Of a stretch of 64,000 nt of DNA, positions 1 to 14,195 are shown piece after piece. The notes under the pieces were generated by a model. The model ran no database searches, had not been told where the DNA came from, and saw only the letters and a program-made list of their open reading frames with translations. Source of the DNA: Lumbricus terrestris (lineage: Eukaryota; Annelida; Clitellata; Crassiclitellata; Lumbricidae); assembly GCA_949752735.1 (NCBI GenBank), contig OX457042.1, positions 29,064,616 to 29,128,615 of the forward strand, in the 5' to 3' direction. A program made the translations under genes and the position numbers. Positions within the stretch are counted from its first letter, which is position 1. Every line of letters begins with the position of its first letter.

Positions 1-145
1 TGCATACATTCATACATACATACAAAGTGCATGCACACACACAGACACAGATATACAAAAACATGGACACACACAAACACAGATACACCCAAACACAAAA
101 CATCCATGCACACATACATACGGTCGTACGCGTACAGATACGCAC
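1..145. repeat. CA-rich low-complexity DNA in intron
   Basis: Repeated ACATAC, ACACAC and CACAGA words are seen. No exon was recognised left of the donor at 145. Confidence 0.6.
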
Positions 146-326
146 CTCTTCAACAAGTCGGTGGAATCGCACCGACGTGATGACGAGGTTACGTCTCTGT
201 TCCAATCGACTGGCAAAACTCCGACAGACCATGTCCATGTAGTCACGCTGAGCCTCGAGATCAGACACTTTTGCGGTTGATGCGTTCATCGCCTCAGACA
301 CTTTATGCCTCAACTCCGCATACATG
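146..326 (-). CDS. SESTD1-like exon 10: spectrin repeat end
   Basis: The exon starts after ATTCGTATAG, which is the only acceptor that keeps the frame (CG+C gives Arg). It encodes MYAELRHKVSEAMNASTAK... and ends RRNLVITSVRFHRLVEE, donor GAG|GTGCGT. An acceptor 11 bases upstream (TTGAACAG) would frameshift. Later exons lie beyond the left edge. Confidence 0.83.
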
Positions 327-3300
327 CTATACGAATCCTGTTCAACAGAAAACGAGATGCAACAATTAGCAACATATTGTAACTAAGGAACGCAGAAAGC
401 ACACGTGTGCTTAACAAATTAAAATGAAATAAAATGTAGTATAACGTAAGCGCACATATTCCTCATAACTAACTTTATCATCATCAGTTTCTGATGTCGG
501 TCAAATGGAGACAATGGTCGCAAATGATCTGCATTCTTCTAAAATAAATTGTGGCGGTCCACGCCGAAATCAGCATTAAGTCGGAAATTACACAACAGAG
601 ATATTTAGTGAATTAGTATTTTGTGATTATTTTTTTTACAGAATTTAATAAAAAAATAATTTTTTAAAGTTTATTTTTACAAATTTTTCAAAACACAAGT
701 TTTAGAGCTATTTTAATGTTCTTTATATGCAAATTAGTCTGTTTTAATTAGCTAATTAGTTAATTAATTAGTTTAATTGGATCACTTTTTCCTTTATCTT
801 CGGTTGGAATAAAGCTAGAGCAATACTTTTTGTGTCATTTTAAAGCCCGAGACAAGGCCTTTGAAATGATGTACAAAACTCAATATCTTGGAAAATCACT
901 TTAATGCTGGTTTTGGTGTGTGGCGCCACAATTTCTTAACCCTATAAATGACAAGATGGATAAGGAGTACATGATTGACACCACCACCACTACCACTACC
1001 ACTGCCGTTGCCAACACCACTACCACCAGGTCCTGATAGCAGTCTCACTCGAGGGCAAATGATACATGAATAACTCTGCATTCTTTTCACTCCATTATTT
1101 CACTCCAGACCTTCTTACGTCATCGTCCTTACCATCACTGCAGCATACAGTGGCACAGCCAGAAATTTATGATAGGGGAGGGGGGAGGTTATGGCCTGGC
1201 CGGATGACCTACCGGATACCAACCCAACAGTATTACAGTTAATAAAACGGGAATAAAGTAACAGAGGAATAAAGTAAGAAAAACAATTGTTACTGCAAAA
1301 CAATTACTTTGTTTTTTCTTATTTAAGCGGATGAATAAAAATTTAAAACACTTTTTCATAAGCCAATGGGGGGCAGTGTTTAACCCCCTAAACCCCTTGT
1401 CACGCCACTGGCAGCATAGTCCGTGTGGTCCTCTTTCTAGCAGTAGCAAATCAATTAAACAAAACCAAGCATTACAGAAATTTGATTACTGTTTATATCT
1501 CCAGCCTCACCATCTTGATTTTCAATTTTCGTTCAGGGGTCACCCAGGTTAACGGGACCTGTCCCTTTCTGGATGACCCTTTCTGAGGATTCATTGTGCA
1601 TATAATCAAGGTGTCCTATGAACATTAATTTTTCATGTGTACTACTTTTCATTTTTTGTCTGCCTTGGTTCTTGGTTTGTTTCTTGCTCTTCTTTTCTCA
1701 GAATAAACCCATTTTGATTTGATTTTGATTTGATTCACGATGAGCCAAATCACCGATTCTTTGCAAGTTGCTCGCAACTCACCGCACACTTCAGTTCGAG
1801 TTGTTCATGCTGCTTGCGTAGGTCGTCTGCCGTGCGATACGAGTTTCCGATTTCTGTTTGAGAGCCAAGAAGTTTCTCGCCAGGTCCTAAGATCCAATCA
1901 ACAACCTGAAGAAACAAAATTAACAGACACATCCCTTTAATCTAATCTAATCTACTATTTATTTAGTTAATCTAATCTACTATTTATCTATTTAATCCAA
2001 TCTAATCTATTTATTTATTTAATCTAATCTACTATTTATTTAGTTAATCTAATCTACTATTTATCTATTTAATCTAATCTACTATTTATTTAGTTAATCT
2101 AATCTACTATTTATCTATTTAATCTAATCTACTATTTATTTAGTTAATCTAATCTACTATTTATTTAGTTAATCTAATCTACTATTTATTTAGTTAATCT
2201 AATCTACTATTTATCTATTTAATCTAATCTACTATTTATTTAGTTAATCTAATCTACTATTTATCTATTTAATCTAATCTATTATTTATTTATTTAATCT
2301 AATCTATTATTTATTTATTTAATCTAATCTACTATTTATTTATTTAATCTAATCTACTATTTATTTATTTAATCTAATCTACTATTTATTTATTTAATCT
2401 AATCTACTATTTATTTAGTTAATCTAATCTACTATTTATTTAGTTAATCTAATCTACTATTTATCTATTTAATCTAATCTACTATTTATTTAGTTAATCT
2501 AATCTATTATTTATCTATTTAATCTAATCTATTATTTATTTATTTAATCTAATCTATTATTTATTTATTTAATCTAATCTACTATTTATTTATTTAATCT
2601 AATCTACTATTTATTTATTTAATCTAATCTACTATTTATTTATTTAATCTAATCTACTATTTATTTAGTTAATCTAATCTACTATTTATTTAGTTAATCT
2701 AATCTACTATTTATCTATTTAATCTAATCTACTATTTATTTAGTTAATCTAATCTATTATTTATTTATTTAATCTGATCTACTATTTATTTATTTAATCT
2801 AATCTACTATTTATTTAGTTAATCTAATCTAATATCTATTTATTTAATCTAATCTACTATTTATTTATTTAATCTAATCTACTATTTATTTAGTTAATCT
2901 AATCTACTATTTATCTATTTAATCTAATCTACTATTTATTTAGTTAATCTAATCTACTATTTATCTATTTAATCTAATCTACTATTTATTTAGTTAATCT
3001 AATCTACTATTTATTTAGTTAATCTAATCTACTATTTATTTAGTTAATCTAATCTACTATTTATTTAGTTAATCTAATCTACTATTTATCTATTTAATCT
3101 AATCTACTATTTATTTAGTTAATCTAATCTACTATTTATTTAGTTAATCTAATCTACTATTTATCTATTTAATCTAATCTACTATTTATTTAGTTAATCT
3201 AATCTATTATTTATTTATTTAATCTGATCTACTATTTATTTATTTAATCTAATCTACTATTTATTTAGTTAATCTAATCTAATATCTATTTATTTAATCT

Positions 3301-6300
3301 AATCTACTATTTATTTATTTAATCTAATCTACTATTTATTTAGTTAATCTAATCTACTATTTATCTATTTAATCTAATCTAATCTACTATTTATCTATTT
3401 AATCTAATCTACTATTTATTTATTTAATCTAATCTAATCTACTATTTATTTAGTTAATCTAATCTACTATTTATCTATTTAATCTAATCTAATCTACTAT
3501 TTATCTATTTAATCTAATCTACTATTTATTTATTTAATCTAATCTAATATTTATTCATTTAATCTAATCTACTATTTATTTATTTATTTAATCTAATCTA
3601 CTATTTATTTAATCTAATCTAATATACTATTTATCTATTTAATCTAATCTACTATTTATTTATTTAATCTAATCTATTATTTATTTATTTAATCTAATCT
3701 AATCTACTATTTATTTATTTATTTAATCTAATCTACTATTTATTTATTTAATCTAATCTACTATTTAGTCATTTAATCTAATCTAATATCTATTTATTTA
3801 ATCTAATCTACTATTTATTTATTTAATCTAATCTACTATTTATTTAGTTAATCTAATCTACTATTTATCTATTTAATCTAATCTAATCTACTATTTATCT
3901 ATTTAATCTAATCTACTATTTATTTATTTAATCTAATCTAATCTACTATTTATTTAGTTAATCTAATCTAATATTTATCTATTTAATCTAATCTACTATT
4001 TATTTATTTAATCTAATCTAATATTTATTCATTTAATCTAATCTACTATTTATCTATTTAATCTAATCTACTATTTATTTATTTAATCTAATCTAATATT
4101 TATTCATTTAATCTAATCTACTATTTATTTATTTATTTAATCTAATCTACTATTTATTTAGTTAATCTAATCTACTATTTATCTATTTAATCTAATCTAC
4201 TATTTATTTATTTAATCTAATCTAATCTACTATTTATTTAGTTAATCTAATCTAATATTTATCTATTTAATCTAATCTACTATTTATTTATTTAATCTAA
4301 TCTAATATTTATTCATTTAATCTAATCTACTATTTATCTATTTAATCTAATCTACTATTTATTTATTTAATCTAATCTAATATTTATTCATTTAATCTAA
4401 TCTACTATTTATTTATTTATTTAATCTAATCTACTATTTATTTAGTTAATCTAATCTACTATTTATTTAATCTAATCTAATCTACTATTTATTTATTTAT
4501 TTAATCTAATCTACTATTTATTTAGTTAATCTAATCTACTATTTATTTATTTAATCTAATCTAATATTTATTCATTTAATCTAATCTACTATTTATTTAT
4601 TTATTTAATCTAATCTACTATTTATTTAGTTAATCTAATCTACTATTTATTTAATCTAATCTAATCTACTATTTATTTATTTATTTAATCTAATCTACTA
4701 TTTATTTAGTTAATCTAATCTACTATTTAGTTATTTAATCTAATCTAATCTACTATTTATTTAGTTAATCTAATCAATCTACTATTTATTTATTTAATCT
4801 AATCAATCTACTATTTATTTATTTAATCTAATCTAATCTACTATTTATTTATTTAATCTAATCTACTATTTATTTATTTAATCTAATCTACTATTTATTT
4901 ATTTAATCTAATCTACTATTGCACGTAGGGAATCAGACGGTAAAATTGACCCGACATTTAACAGAACACTACATCACAATACACCGCATTATGCTACAAT
5001 AAGAAACATCCATGCTGCCATATTACATTATGCTACATCTAAACCATGTTACATTACACTGTATGTTACTACCTCTTGTGACATTTACAATATGCAACAT
5101 AACACTCTATCACATTATATTAAGTAACACTTATAATATGTATTACATCCTAATGTAACATGACATAATTGACATTATGTCACATTCACACTGCTACATC
5201 ACATTAATTATACTATGTGACATTTGCACTATGCTACATCAAGCTGTATTACATTACATTCACACTATTCTACATCACACTGTGTTACATTACAGTTCCA
5301 CCATGTTATGTCACACTGTATTACAACACACTTACACTATTCTACATCACACTGCATTACATTACATTCACACAATGTTACATCACACCGTATTGCATTA
5401 CATTTACACAATGTTACATCACATTGTATTGTCGTTGCCTTGAAGCCGGAAGGTTCGAATCCACCTCACGTCGCCGCGTAGGGACCTTGGGCAAGTCCTT
5501 CACTCGCAATTGCTCAGCGCTTCGGCGTGAAACTCCGCTGAAGCGCCTCAGAGTAGAGAGAGAGAGAGCTTGAAGAGGCGCTATAACAAGTGCACATACA
5601 TACATACATACATACTACATTTACACAGTGTTACATCACACTGGATCACACCATATAACGCGACATTTACACCACGCTACATCATACCACCTGATATCGT
5701 AATCCATACGTACGGTCTTCATCGCCTGTTCCAGTTCTCGTAGCTCAGTTCTTGTTCCCGTCTCTTTCTGTCGATCCTGAAAGAGATTCTTGACTCGATC
5801 AATCTTGCTTTCGATCAACTCAACTGCTCGCTTGACGCCATTCATCGCGATCACCTGATCCATCGTGAAGTGCGGACTCCCGTTGCCTGGCAACGCGGAT
5901 CCCACACCTGCGTTCAGCTTCATGTGGAAATCACGACCTGCACACAGTTTACACACGTAATGTAATGTAACAGACAAATATCGTTATACTGACAGTTAAT
6001 GTAACAGACAATTACGACATACTGGCAGTTAATGTAACAGGCAAAATATATAAATGGTCATATACATACATACATACATACATATTACATACTGGCAGTT
6101 AACGTAACAGGCAAAATATATGACATACTGGCAGTTAACGTAACAGGCAAAATATATTACATACTGGCAGTTAACGTAACAGGCAATTATGGCATGCCAG
6201 CAGCTAACATGAAAGAATTATGGCATACTGGCAGTTAAAGTGACAGCAATGGCATATTGACAGTCAATGTAACAGATAATTATGGCATACTGATAGTTAT

Positions 6301-8613
6301 TAAAAGATAATTATGGCATACTGACAGACAGATAAAACTAGACTGGCAGGCCCAATGAATGACCTGACTGTTAGTCAAACACATGGAATAAAACTGACTC
6401 AGTGATTGACTGGCTCACTTACTCACTTTCTAATGACTGACCGACCAATTAACTGACTGATCGAAAGCCCACACAATCAGTGACTTGCTGCTGAATCGCT
6501 CATATACACACTGACTCAGCGCTCACTCACATACTCGTTCGTACTTGCTTGCTCACTCACTCACTTGAGCTGACTTGCTCAGTTACTAACTCACACATGT
6601 ACTCATTCTCACATAACAAGCACACACTCATGCACTCACTCATGCTTTCTTACTCACTCACTCATGCTTGCATACTCATGCTAGCCAGCAAGCTCACTTG
6701 CTCAGTCACTAATTCACACACACACACGCATGTACAAATGCACTTACTAATTCATGCTTGCACACTCACTCACTCACACTCAATCACTCGCACTCACTGA
6801 TGACGGACATCCTATTGACGACCAAACGTCTGACCTTGAAAGGCGAGTTTCTCCGCCGCAGAGATCGTCTGATGGTTGAGCGCCTGTTGCTGGAAGCGGA
6901 GATCGAGTTGTGACGAAGAGACGACCGACTGGTTCATGTGGTCAGACGTCTGCACGTAGAAATCGTCGAGGTCCCTGGAAATCGTATCCACATCCTTCAG
7001 ATATCTCTCCATCGTCTGGAATGGAAAACAATTTATGTCAAATCAATCATGCATGTTCCAACAACTATGTACGTATGCATGTGTGTGTGTGCATGCGCGT
7101 ACGTATGTACGTATGTATGAGCACTTATTATAGCACCCCTTCAAGATTTCTACTCTGGAATGCCCCCAACTACAGCGCGGATGCTGAATCGTAGTTTCAT
7201 ATCCCAAAGCGCGTGAGCAATTACTAGGACTTGCTTGGGGTCCATACGTGGCAGCTTGAGGTGGATTCGAACCCACAACCTTTTGACTCAGAGACACCCA
7301 ACATACCCCTACATCACCGGCCCCCCCAGTGGTGTAGTGGTAAGTAATAGTAATAGGATCTTGTCATGCTTAAACTCATGTCAACATTACACATCAAACA
7401 AGCAATCATTACATACAAATGGAGTCCTACTAAAGCAACAGCTTAAACAGAGTTGGGCCACGATTTCCAGTATGCAGCTGCTTACATTAACAGGCCTCAA
7501 TTGTTAAGATTAAGTTCGTAAATTATTAAATTAAACAGAGATTGGCAATATTTTAGCAAAACTAACTCCTAAGTTCTATATAAGTGCTTCAATTCAGAAT
7601 ACACGTTAACTAAGAGGAACTAACCATAATAGTAACCTCATCTCGCCTAATCCAGATGTAAAACAAATTAATTGAATTTTATCAATTATTCAAAGTCACT
7701 CTTTAGAGATTAATCGAATATTACTTTTCTTAATCATGATTTCAACACTTCAACAAGTAGCCGCAGACAATTCGGTTCGTTCACGGTCTTAAGAAATTAA
7801 TTAATTAATTAACTAAGTGATCCATAAATTAAGTACATTAAGCCAGGAGTACCTACAATGAGTTTATCTACAAGACGCAATATGTAAATAGGCAAGGTAT
7901 GTTCTCCATGGTTTAATCCCCATGTTTCTAATCAAGATTGTAATAAAATGTTAAAGGACATTCATCTGTCATCTCTGCTACATCAACTTTTTACCTAGGG
8001 CTCCATCCAGCGGAATCTTGCCTTAAAATTACCTATTGTTTCCTCACTTTCTCCACCGTGTACATTTAGCCACGCATTTAATCATTCAATCGTAGCTTGT
8101 AACGCATGACGTGTGTAATCGTTTTGAGAGTAATAAGTTTGATTTGACTTACAATGACACACACAACAATTAAAATTGAAGGAAACAATGGACACAACAA
8201 TCAAAATTGAAGGAAACAATGGACACAACAATTAAAATTAAAGGAAACAATGGACTGAACTTACAATTCTGTTAGCGATCCATTGTTCATGTTCGTAGGA
8301 GAGTCGGCCGCCAAGATCAACGGTCAATTCTCTCTCCTCACAGATGCTACCCAATGCTGAAGGACTGATGTACTGAAACTGATCAAAACAAATTCAATTA
8401 AAACCTTTTACTGACATAAAGTATGATCACAAGCTACAGGACACATGGATGAACAGCTACCAAAGGGTTATTGGGCTGTATTGTATGTATAAATTCATAC
8501 AGTGCCTCATGCAGTGAACACTAATATCAAAGGGTCATCCCACAAGGAGCTATAATGTTCGGCTAGTGGGTAGCCCAGCTTTGGTATTTTTTCATAAGCA
8601 GAAACATCAATGT

Positions 8614-8656
<43 letters not shown>

Positions 8657-11600
8657 AGCACTGCTCTAAGGTCAAATCTGAACAAGGCAAGCAGTTCAAA
8701 CCATCCTAAGTTTTCCCAGTAAGTCACACAAACCTGGGTCTGGTTAAGGTCCAACGTAGACTTGGGCTTCGTCATCTGAAGCACATATATCGAATGCACT
8801 GCTCCACTTAGCGCTCGCTAAAAAAACAATTTCAATTCACATTCATTTAGCATCTTCATGTTACTATTACATAAAGTCTCTAATTAATTAATGTCTAATT
8901 ACTCTTAAGATTAGTCCTTGCTCTGCTTTTTCCCACTCCATCCTCTTAAACCCTCACACAAACCCTTTCTTCACAACCTCCTCCCTATCTATACCATCAC
9001 TCCACACAACACAGGCCACATGATCTAATTCTACCAAGAGCTCATGCCTTCGCCAAAAGAAGGTTTATTATGAGAATGCTGTATTATTCTGAATAAATAT
9101 TTATATCATTTATTTATTCTGTAAACGACTGTGCATTCGCTGAATAAAGAATATTTTTCCTTACTTATTTATTTACTTCCTTATTTATAAAGACCAAGCT
9201 ACTTTCGACAATATTGATGGCCATCAAGCATACATTTTATCTGCCACCATGTGCAACACAACGATCAATTAGATAAACAATCAAATTTTCAGTTAAAAAG
9301 CATTCTCGAATCAAATCAGGGATTCGAATCAGTGAGAACAAGTTTAATATTCATGTGGCGCGTACTCATTAGCATAGGTGCACCACAGTACGGTAACATA
9401 GTTATCAGCACATCAATGCAGGTCTGTAAACTCTTCTGCAGTTTAAAATCAATTAAATACAAAAGTCAACAAACATTAAACTATCACAGATAATTTTGTT
9501 TAATCGTTTTCGAAATCATGCATTCTTTTCTTATCGGATTGAATACTGCTGTCAGATTCGCTTTGAAAATCAAATATCAGAGCTTCACAAGTAGGCCCTA
9601 CCTAGTGTCCAGGCATCATTGAAGTAGGTGGTACTAAGAAGAGTGTGCATATACTGGTACGTGAATAGGCTGAAGTGCTCCATTAAGACTGTCAATGTGC
9701 TGTATTCACTTCACAAACAGTTATATATCAGTTGGTAATGCAATCAAGTGATACTTTGGCTTCACAAGAATGGCATTGCATGGTACAATGGGATGTTGAA
9801 AATGCCGTCAAGAGCTATTGTGACTTAAGCAGAATGCTATCAAGTGCTATGTTGTTCTTAGCATAATGCTTTTAAGCTACCATGATGATTCTAGGACAAT
9901 GTTACCAAGCGCTACTGTGGCTAATAAGAAGAATGCTATATGCCATTATGGATTTATGACAATGCTTCTCAAGCAATATGTGGGTCTTAGAAAATAATTA
10001 TCAAGTGCTACATTGGTTTTAGGAAATTGCCATCACGCATGCAACTGCGATTGATGGATAAAGCATAAATCGGTTTCAAATTTAAAAGAGCACTATCAAC
10101 CGCAACTGTGGCTTAAAGAGAAATGTAATCAAAAATGTAACAAGTATTTTATTTGTATGTTTGCATGTGCACTTGTTATAGCGCCTCTTCAAGCTCCCTA
10201 CTCAGAGGCGCTCCCGACTAGAGAGCGGACACTGCATCGGAGTTTCACACCAAAGCGCATGAGCAATTTTGAGTGAAGAACTTGCCCAAGGTCCCTACGC
10301 GGCGACTTGAGGTGGATTCGAACCTGCAACCCTTTGGCTGCAAGGCGACGAACATACCCACTACACCATCGCGTCCCACTTTAAGACATGGAAATCTAGT
10401 GCTACCGTAGTGACTAAAGGCCCAGCAACAAGAAAGCAAAATCTTCAAAATTCTGAGCAGACAAACCGTCACGTTGGCTGCGAGTGTGCCGAGGTCGCCA
10501 TCAAACGTTCCCTTTCGATTGTCCACAAGTACAGTAAACCCCTTCTTCACCGACTCCTCACTGTCAACGAAAGTCACATCAAGAAAATCTTAACAGCAGT
10601 GCTACACAGTCAGTAACTCAGTGACAATATTTTAATATTTAATCCTGACATTCATAGTTGCATGTATTTGTATGTGTTTGTGTACACGGACATTTATATA
10701 ACACCTTACAACATAGTTGGCAGCAAGCTACTTTCCAGGGTGTGTTACAATGTCAATTCCAAGCGCAAATGCTAAGAGTGATGTAGCGAGCAGATTATCA
10801 ATTATTTTAAACGTGAATAGTTTTCGCCTCCTGAATGTAAGTAAGAAGGCTGTTGAACACAGACAGACTAGCAATCAGAAATGTTCGATAGTCCATTTGG
10901 TCAAATGAATGGAACAAACTTTCTGACTTTATTCACAAATCTTCTTCTTTATCGTTCTTCAAGAAACACTGGAAAACTTATTTAAGATTTATTACGAGTA
11001 GACTTTCCTGTTACGCGCTTTCGTGCAAGATTCTTTCTGTTTAGGCGCATTATAAATGACAGTTTAATAATAATAATAATAATTTTATTCTTGTTCATGG
11101 CACAAATACATTAGTGGATTTTCATAATCGGTTGCTGTCAATTAGGGTCACCCAAAGCAACATGGTGCACGGTTGTGTACAGGAAAGGCACAGTCATCAT
11201 GTAATATTCTGTCTTCTCAGTGGCCGAGGGTCTGTCCATCTCGCTAGGGACGCTACAATTGCATTTTTATCTACACTTGAAAACTGTTTCCTTTTGCTAC
11301 AGTTGTGATAAGCATGACTCGAAGTAGCTAGCTTGAAGAGTCACTTTGACACAAGTTTTCTGACTGAATCATAATCATTTAATTATCAGTCATCGACAAA
11401 ACTCGATCATTTTCATTGTCATAATCACCATTGCGACTATCACCATCATCATCATCATAATCAACTCAAAAATGTCAGAAATACCCTGCAAAGCAGGAAA
11501 TATAATAATCAAAAGCAGGAAATATTAATATCAAAAGAAGGAAATATTAAAATCAAAAGAAAAAAATATTATAATCAAAAGAAGGACATTTTACAATCAA

Positions 11601-14151
11601 AAGTGGGATAATATTAAAACGTTGACTTAAGGACTATAGGGGCATTCCATGTCAAATCAACACACTTTAGGAAAAAAATGGACATCATCGTCTCCAATTT
11701 AAAAAAAATTTGGTGTGAAGATAAATGACTCTGAAAAATGTTCAAAACCAAAATTTTAGATTTTTGGGTTGACCGATGTCCGAGATATGGGTCAACGAAA
11801 TTGACCAAAATGGGTCGATTTTCGCTGACCGGTCGAAGTTAAAACTGCTAATCGCGACCATGTCTGAACCTTTAAAAAATCACTGTAAAAAAACTACAAG
11901 AGCGCCCATGTTGAAATTTTCACAAATTGTTAAGAACAATGAAGACTTTGCATGGGAAAAATTTAAGAAATTTCTGAAGTGGCGAACTGACCAAGGTCAG
12001 TGTCACCATGTTATTATTGCTCATGATTTTGTGTGTGCTGAATATGAACATTTCTGAGTGATTTGCCCAGATAGAGCTATTTAATACCTTCAATTTGGTG
12101 TTTTTATTGTATCTCTTGGTGTTGTAGAAGCTGAGATATAGCAGTTTGAACTTCGACCGGTCAGCAAAAATCGACCCATTTTGGTCAATTTCGCTGACCC
12201 ATATCTCGGACATCGGTCAACCCAAAAATCTAAAATTTTGGGTTTGAACGTTTATCATAGTGATTGATCACCCTACCAAATTTTAACAAAATCTGAGATG
12301 GTGATGCAAATGACTGTGTTGATTTGACGTGGAATGCCCCTATAGTGAAAATGTCACATAAATATTCTAGTGCTATTTCAATCCCTCCAAACGACTATGT
12401 CCGTACATAGCGTTGATCATGGCTGCTAAGTTGGATACGGAGGATCATGCTCAAAGAACGAGTACCTGGGTACACTGCCGAGATAGACGAGGCACGTGCT
12501 GAGGTCCCTGGCCGAGAGTTCGGCATATCTACTATCGCTGGGAAACCAGAGGATTGGTCCACCCCTTCTGTCACGACCGCCTGACACAAAATCATGAAAC
12601 AATAATAATAATCTTCGTTTCATTTCAAACTCACACAACACAGTATGATTACAATTCACATCGAGTGCTATTAAGTGCTATCAACTGCAGGTCTGCTTGT
12701 AACACACGTAGCATGTGCTATACCAAACTTTTTATGTTTATCTGCATAATATTCATCTATTGGGCTCCTGCTCACATACCGCAGCCAGTTGAAAAGAAAT
12801 GTTTAGAAAACGAGTAATAATTCAATTGATCCAAATCAGATTGAGGAGATCATGGTCGAGTTTCTGTATAGTATACCTTGAGGGATACGTAGATTTCTTT
12901 CTTCCTTTCTAGCATTGGAGTTTGAAGCGGTGAGGGTGAGGATGCAGGCTATAATTATGGCCTATAGACCCTCGGTGGGAACTGAACCTAATTTCCATGA
13001 GTTACTACGCTAACTAAGTATGTAAGTTGCAACAATGTGTGAAATATAATGCATAAGTTTACATATGGTACTATAAATGAGATAATGTAACATTAGCGAA
13101 AGAAAACGAACCGAATAAGTTGTAACGATATGTGAAATACATGCACGAACATATATGGTACTATTAATGAGATAATGTAATCGTGAAATAAAAACGAACC
13201 AGTAAGGCAGATGGCTTTCATTCGCAGGATGTCATAGAGCTGACACGCCTCCATCGAATTACCTACGAAAGTAAACAGAAATAGAAAAATAAATACACTA
13301 GGAATTTCTAGTACAATTAACAACAAACTTTAATAGATATCTTGGTATTCATTAGCATGCTTCAATAGGAAAGCAGATATTGTTTAAAGACGTTTTCATT
13401 GCTCAAATACACAGAAGCAACAGTATAAGAGTTATGGCATGTTATTGTTTTGTTTGTATTGTTTGTATGCACACTTGTTATAGCACCAATTCAAGCTCCC
13501 TACTCAGAGGCGCTCCCGACTACAGAGCGGACACTGCATCGGAGTTTTACGCGTAAACACTGAGCAATTGCGAGTGAAGGACTTGCCCAAGGTCCCTACG
13601 CGGCAACTTGAGGTGGATTCGAACCTGCAACCCTTCAGCTGCAAGGCGACGAACATAGGCACTACACCACCACACCCCATGACAAGTTATTGAATGGTAT
13701 GGAATGTTACACAAGGCCCCAGTGGATATTCACAGTAAAGTAGGGTGGTTACAAAATGGTCGGCACTGCAAATAGGACAGGGAAGGGTAGAATAAGTGAC
13801 TGTAGGGTAGGGTAATATGGGCAAGGCATCATTCAACGTACTGTGATGTCAACAAACAATTCACTGAAAAAATTAGAACGTCGAAGGTTAAACCAGGTAG
13901 GGTAGAACCATACTGTCACTATATAGCAAAATGTCTACATTTACAGTTCACATCAATACATTGCTTTGCTGTTACATTTCACATGAATACATTGCTATGC
14001 TGTTACATTTCACATGAATACATTGCTGCCATCGGCGCCGTGTAATTACAAAGCTGTCTGTTCAGTTGGTAGTTAAGTTTAATTAAGATTACGACATAAC
14101 CTGTAAATGTAAAGCGCAGTGCGTCTTGCAGGCGTTTAATTAAAGAAAAGA

Positions 14152-14195
<44 letters not shown>

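Noticed and set aside
338..1753. A missing small exon between SESTD1-like exons 9 and 10
   Set aside because: Using the TATAG acceptor at 327 gives a continuous frame and a spectrin-repeat length within a few residues of the TRIO repeat, so no extra exon is needed.
1937..4919. CRISPR-like array of ~25-bp repeats
   Set aside because: Units are contiguous with no unique spacers, and the context is a metazoan intron; it is satellite DNA.
11776..12213. Two opposite-strand genes sharing MSEIWV...DQNGS
   Set aside because: The shared peptide is the product of inverted arms of one fold-back element.
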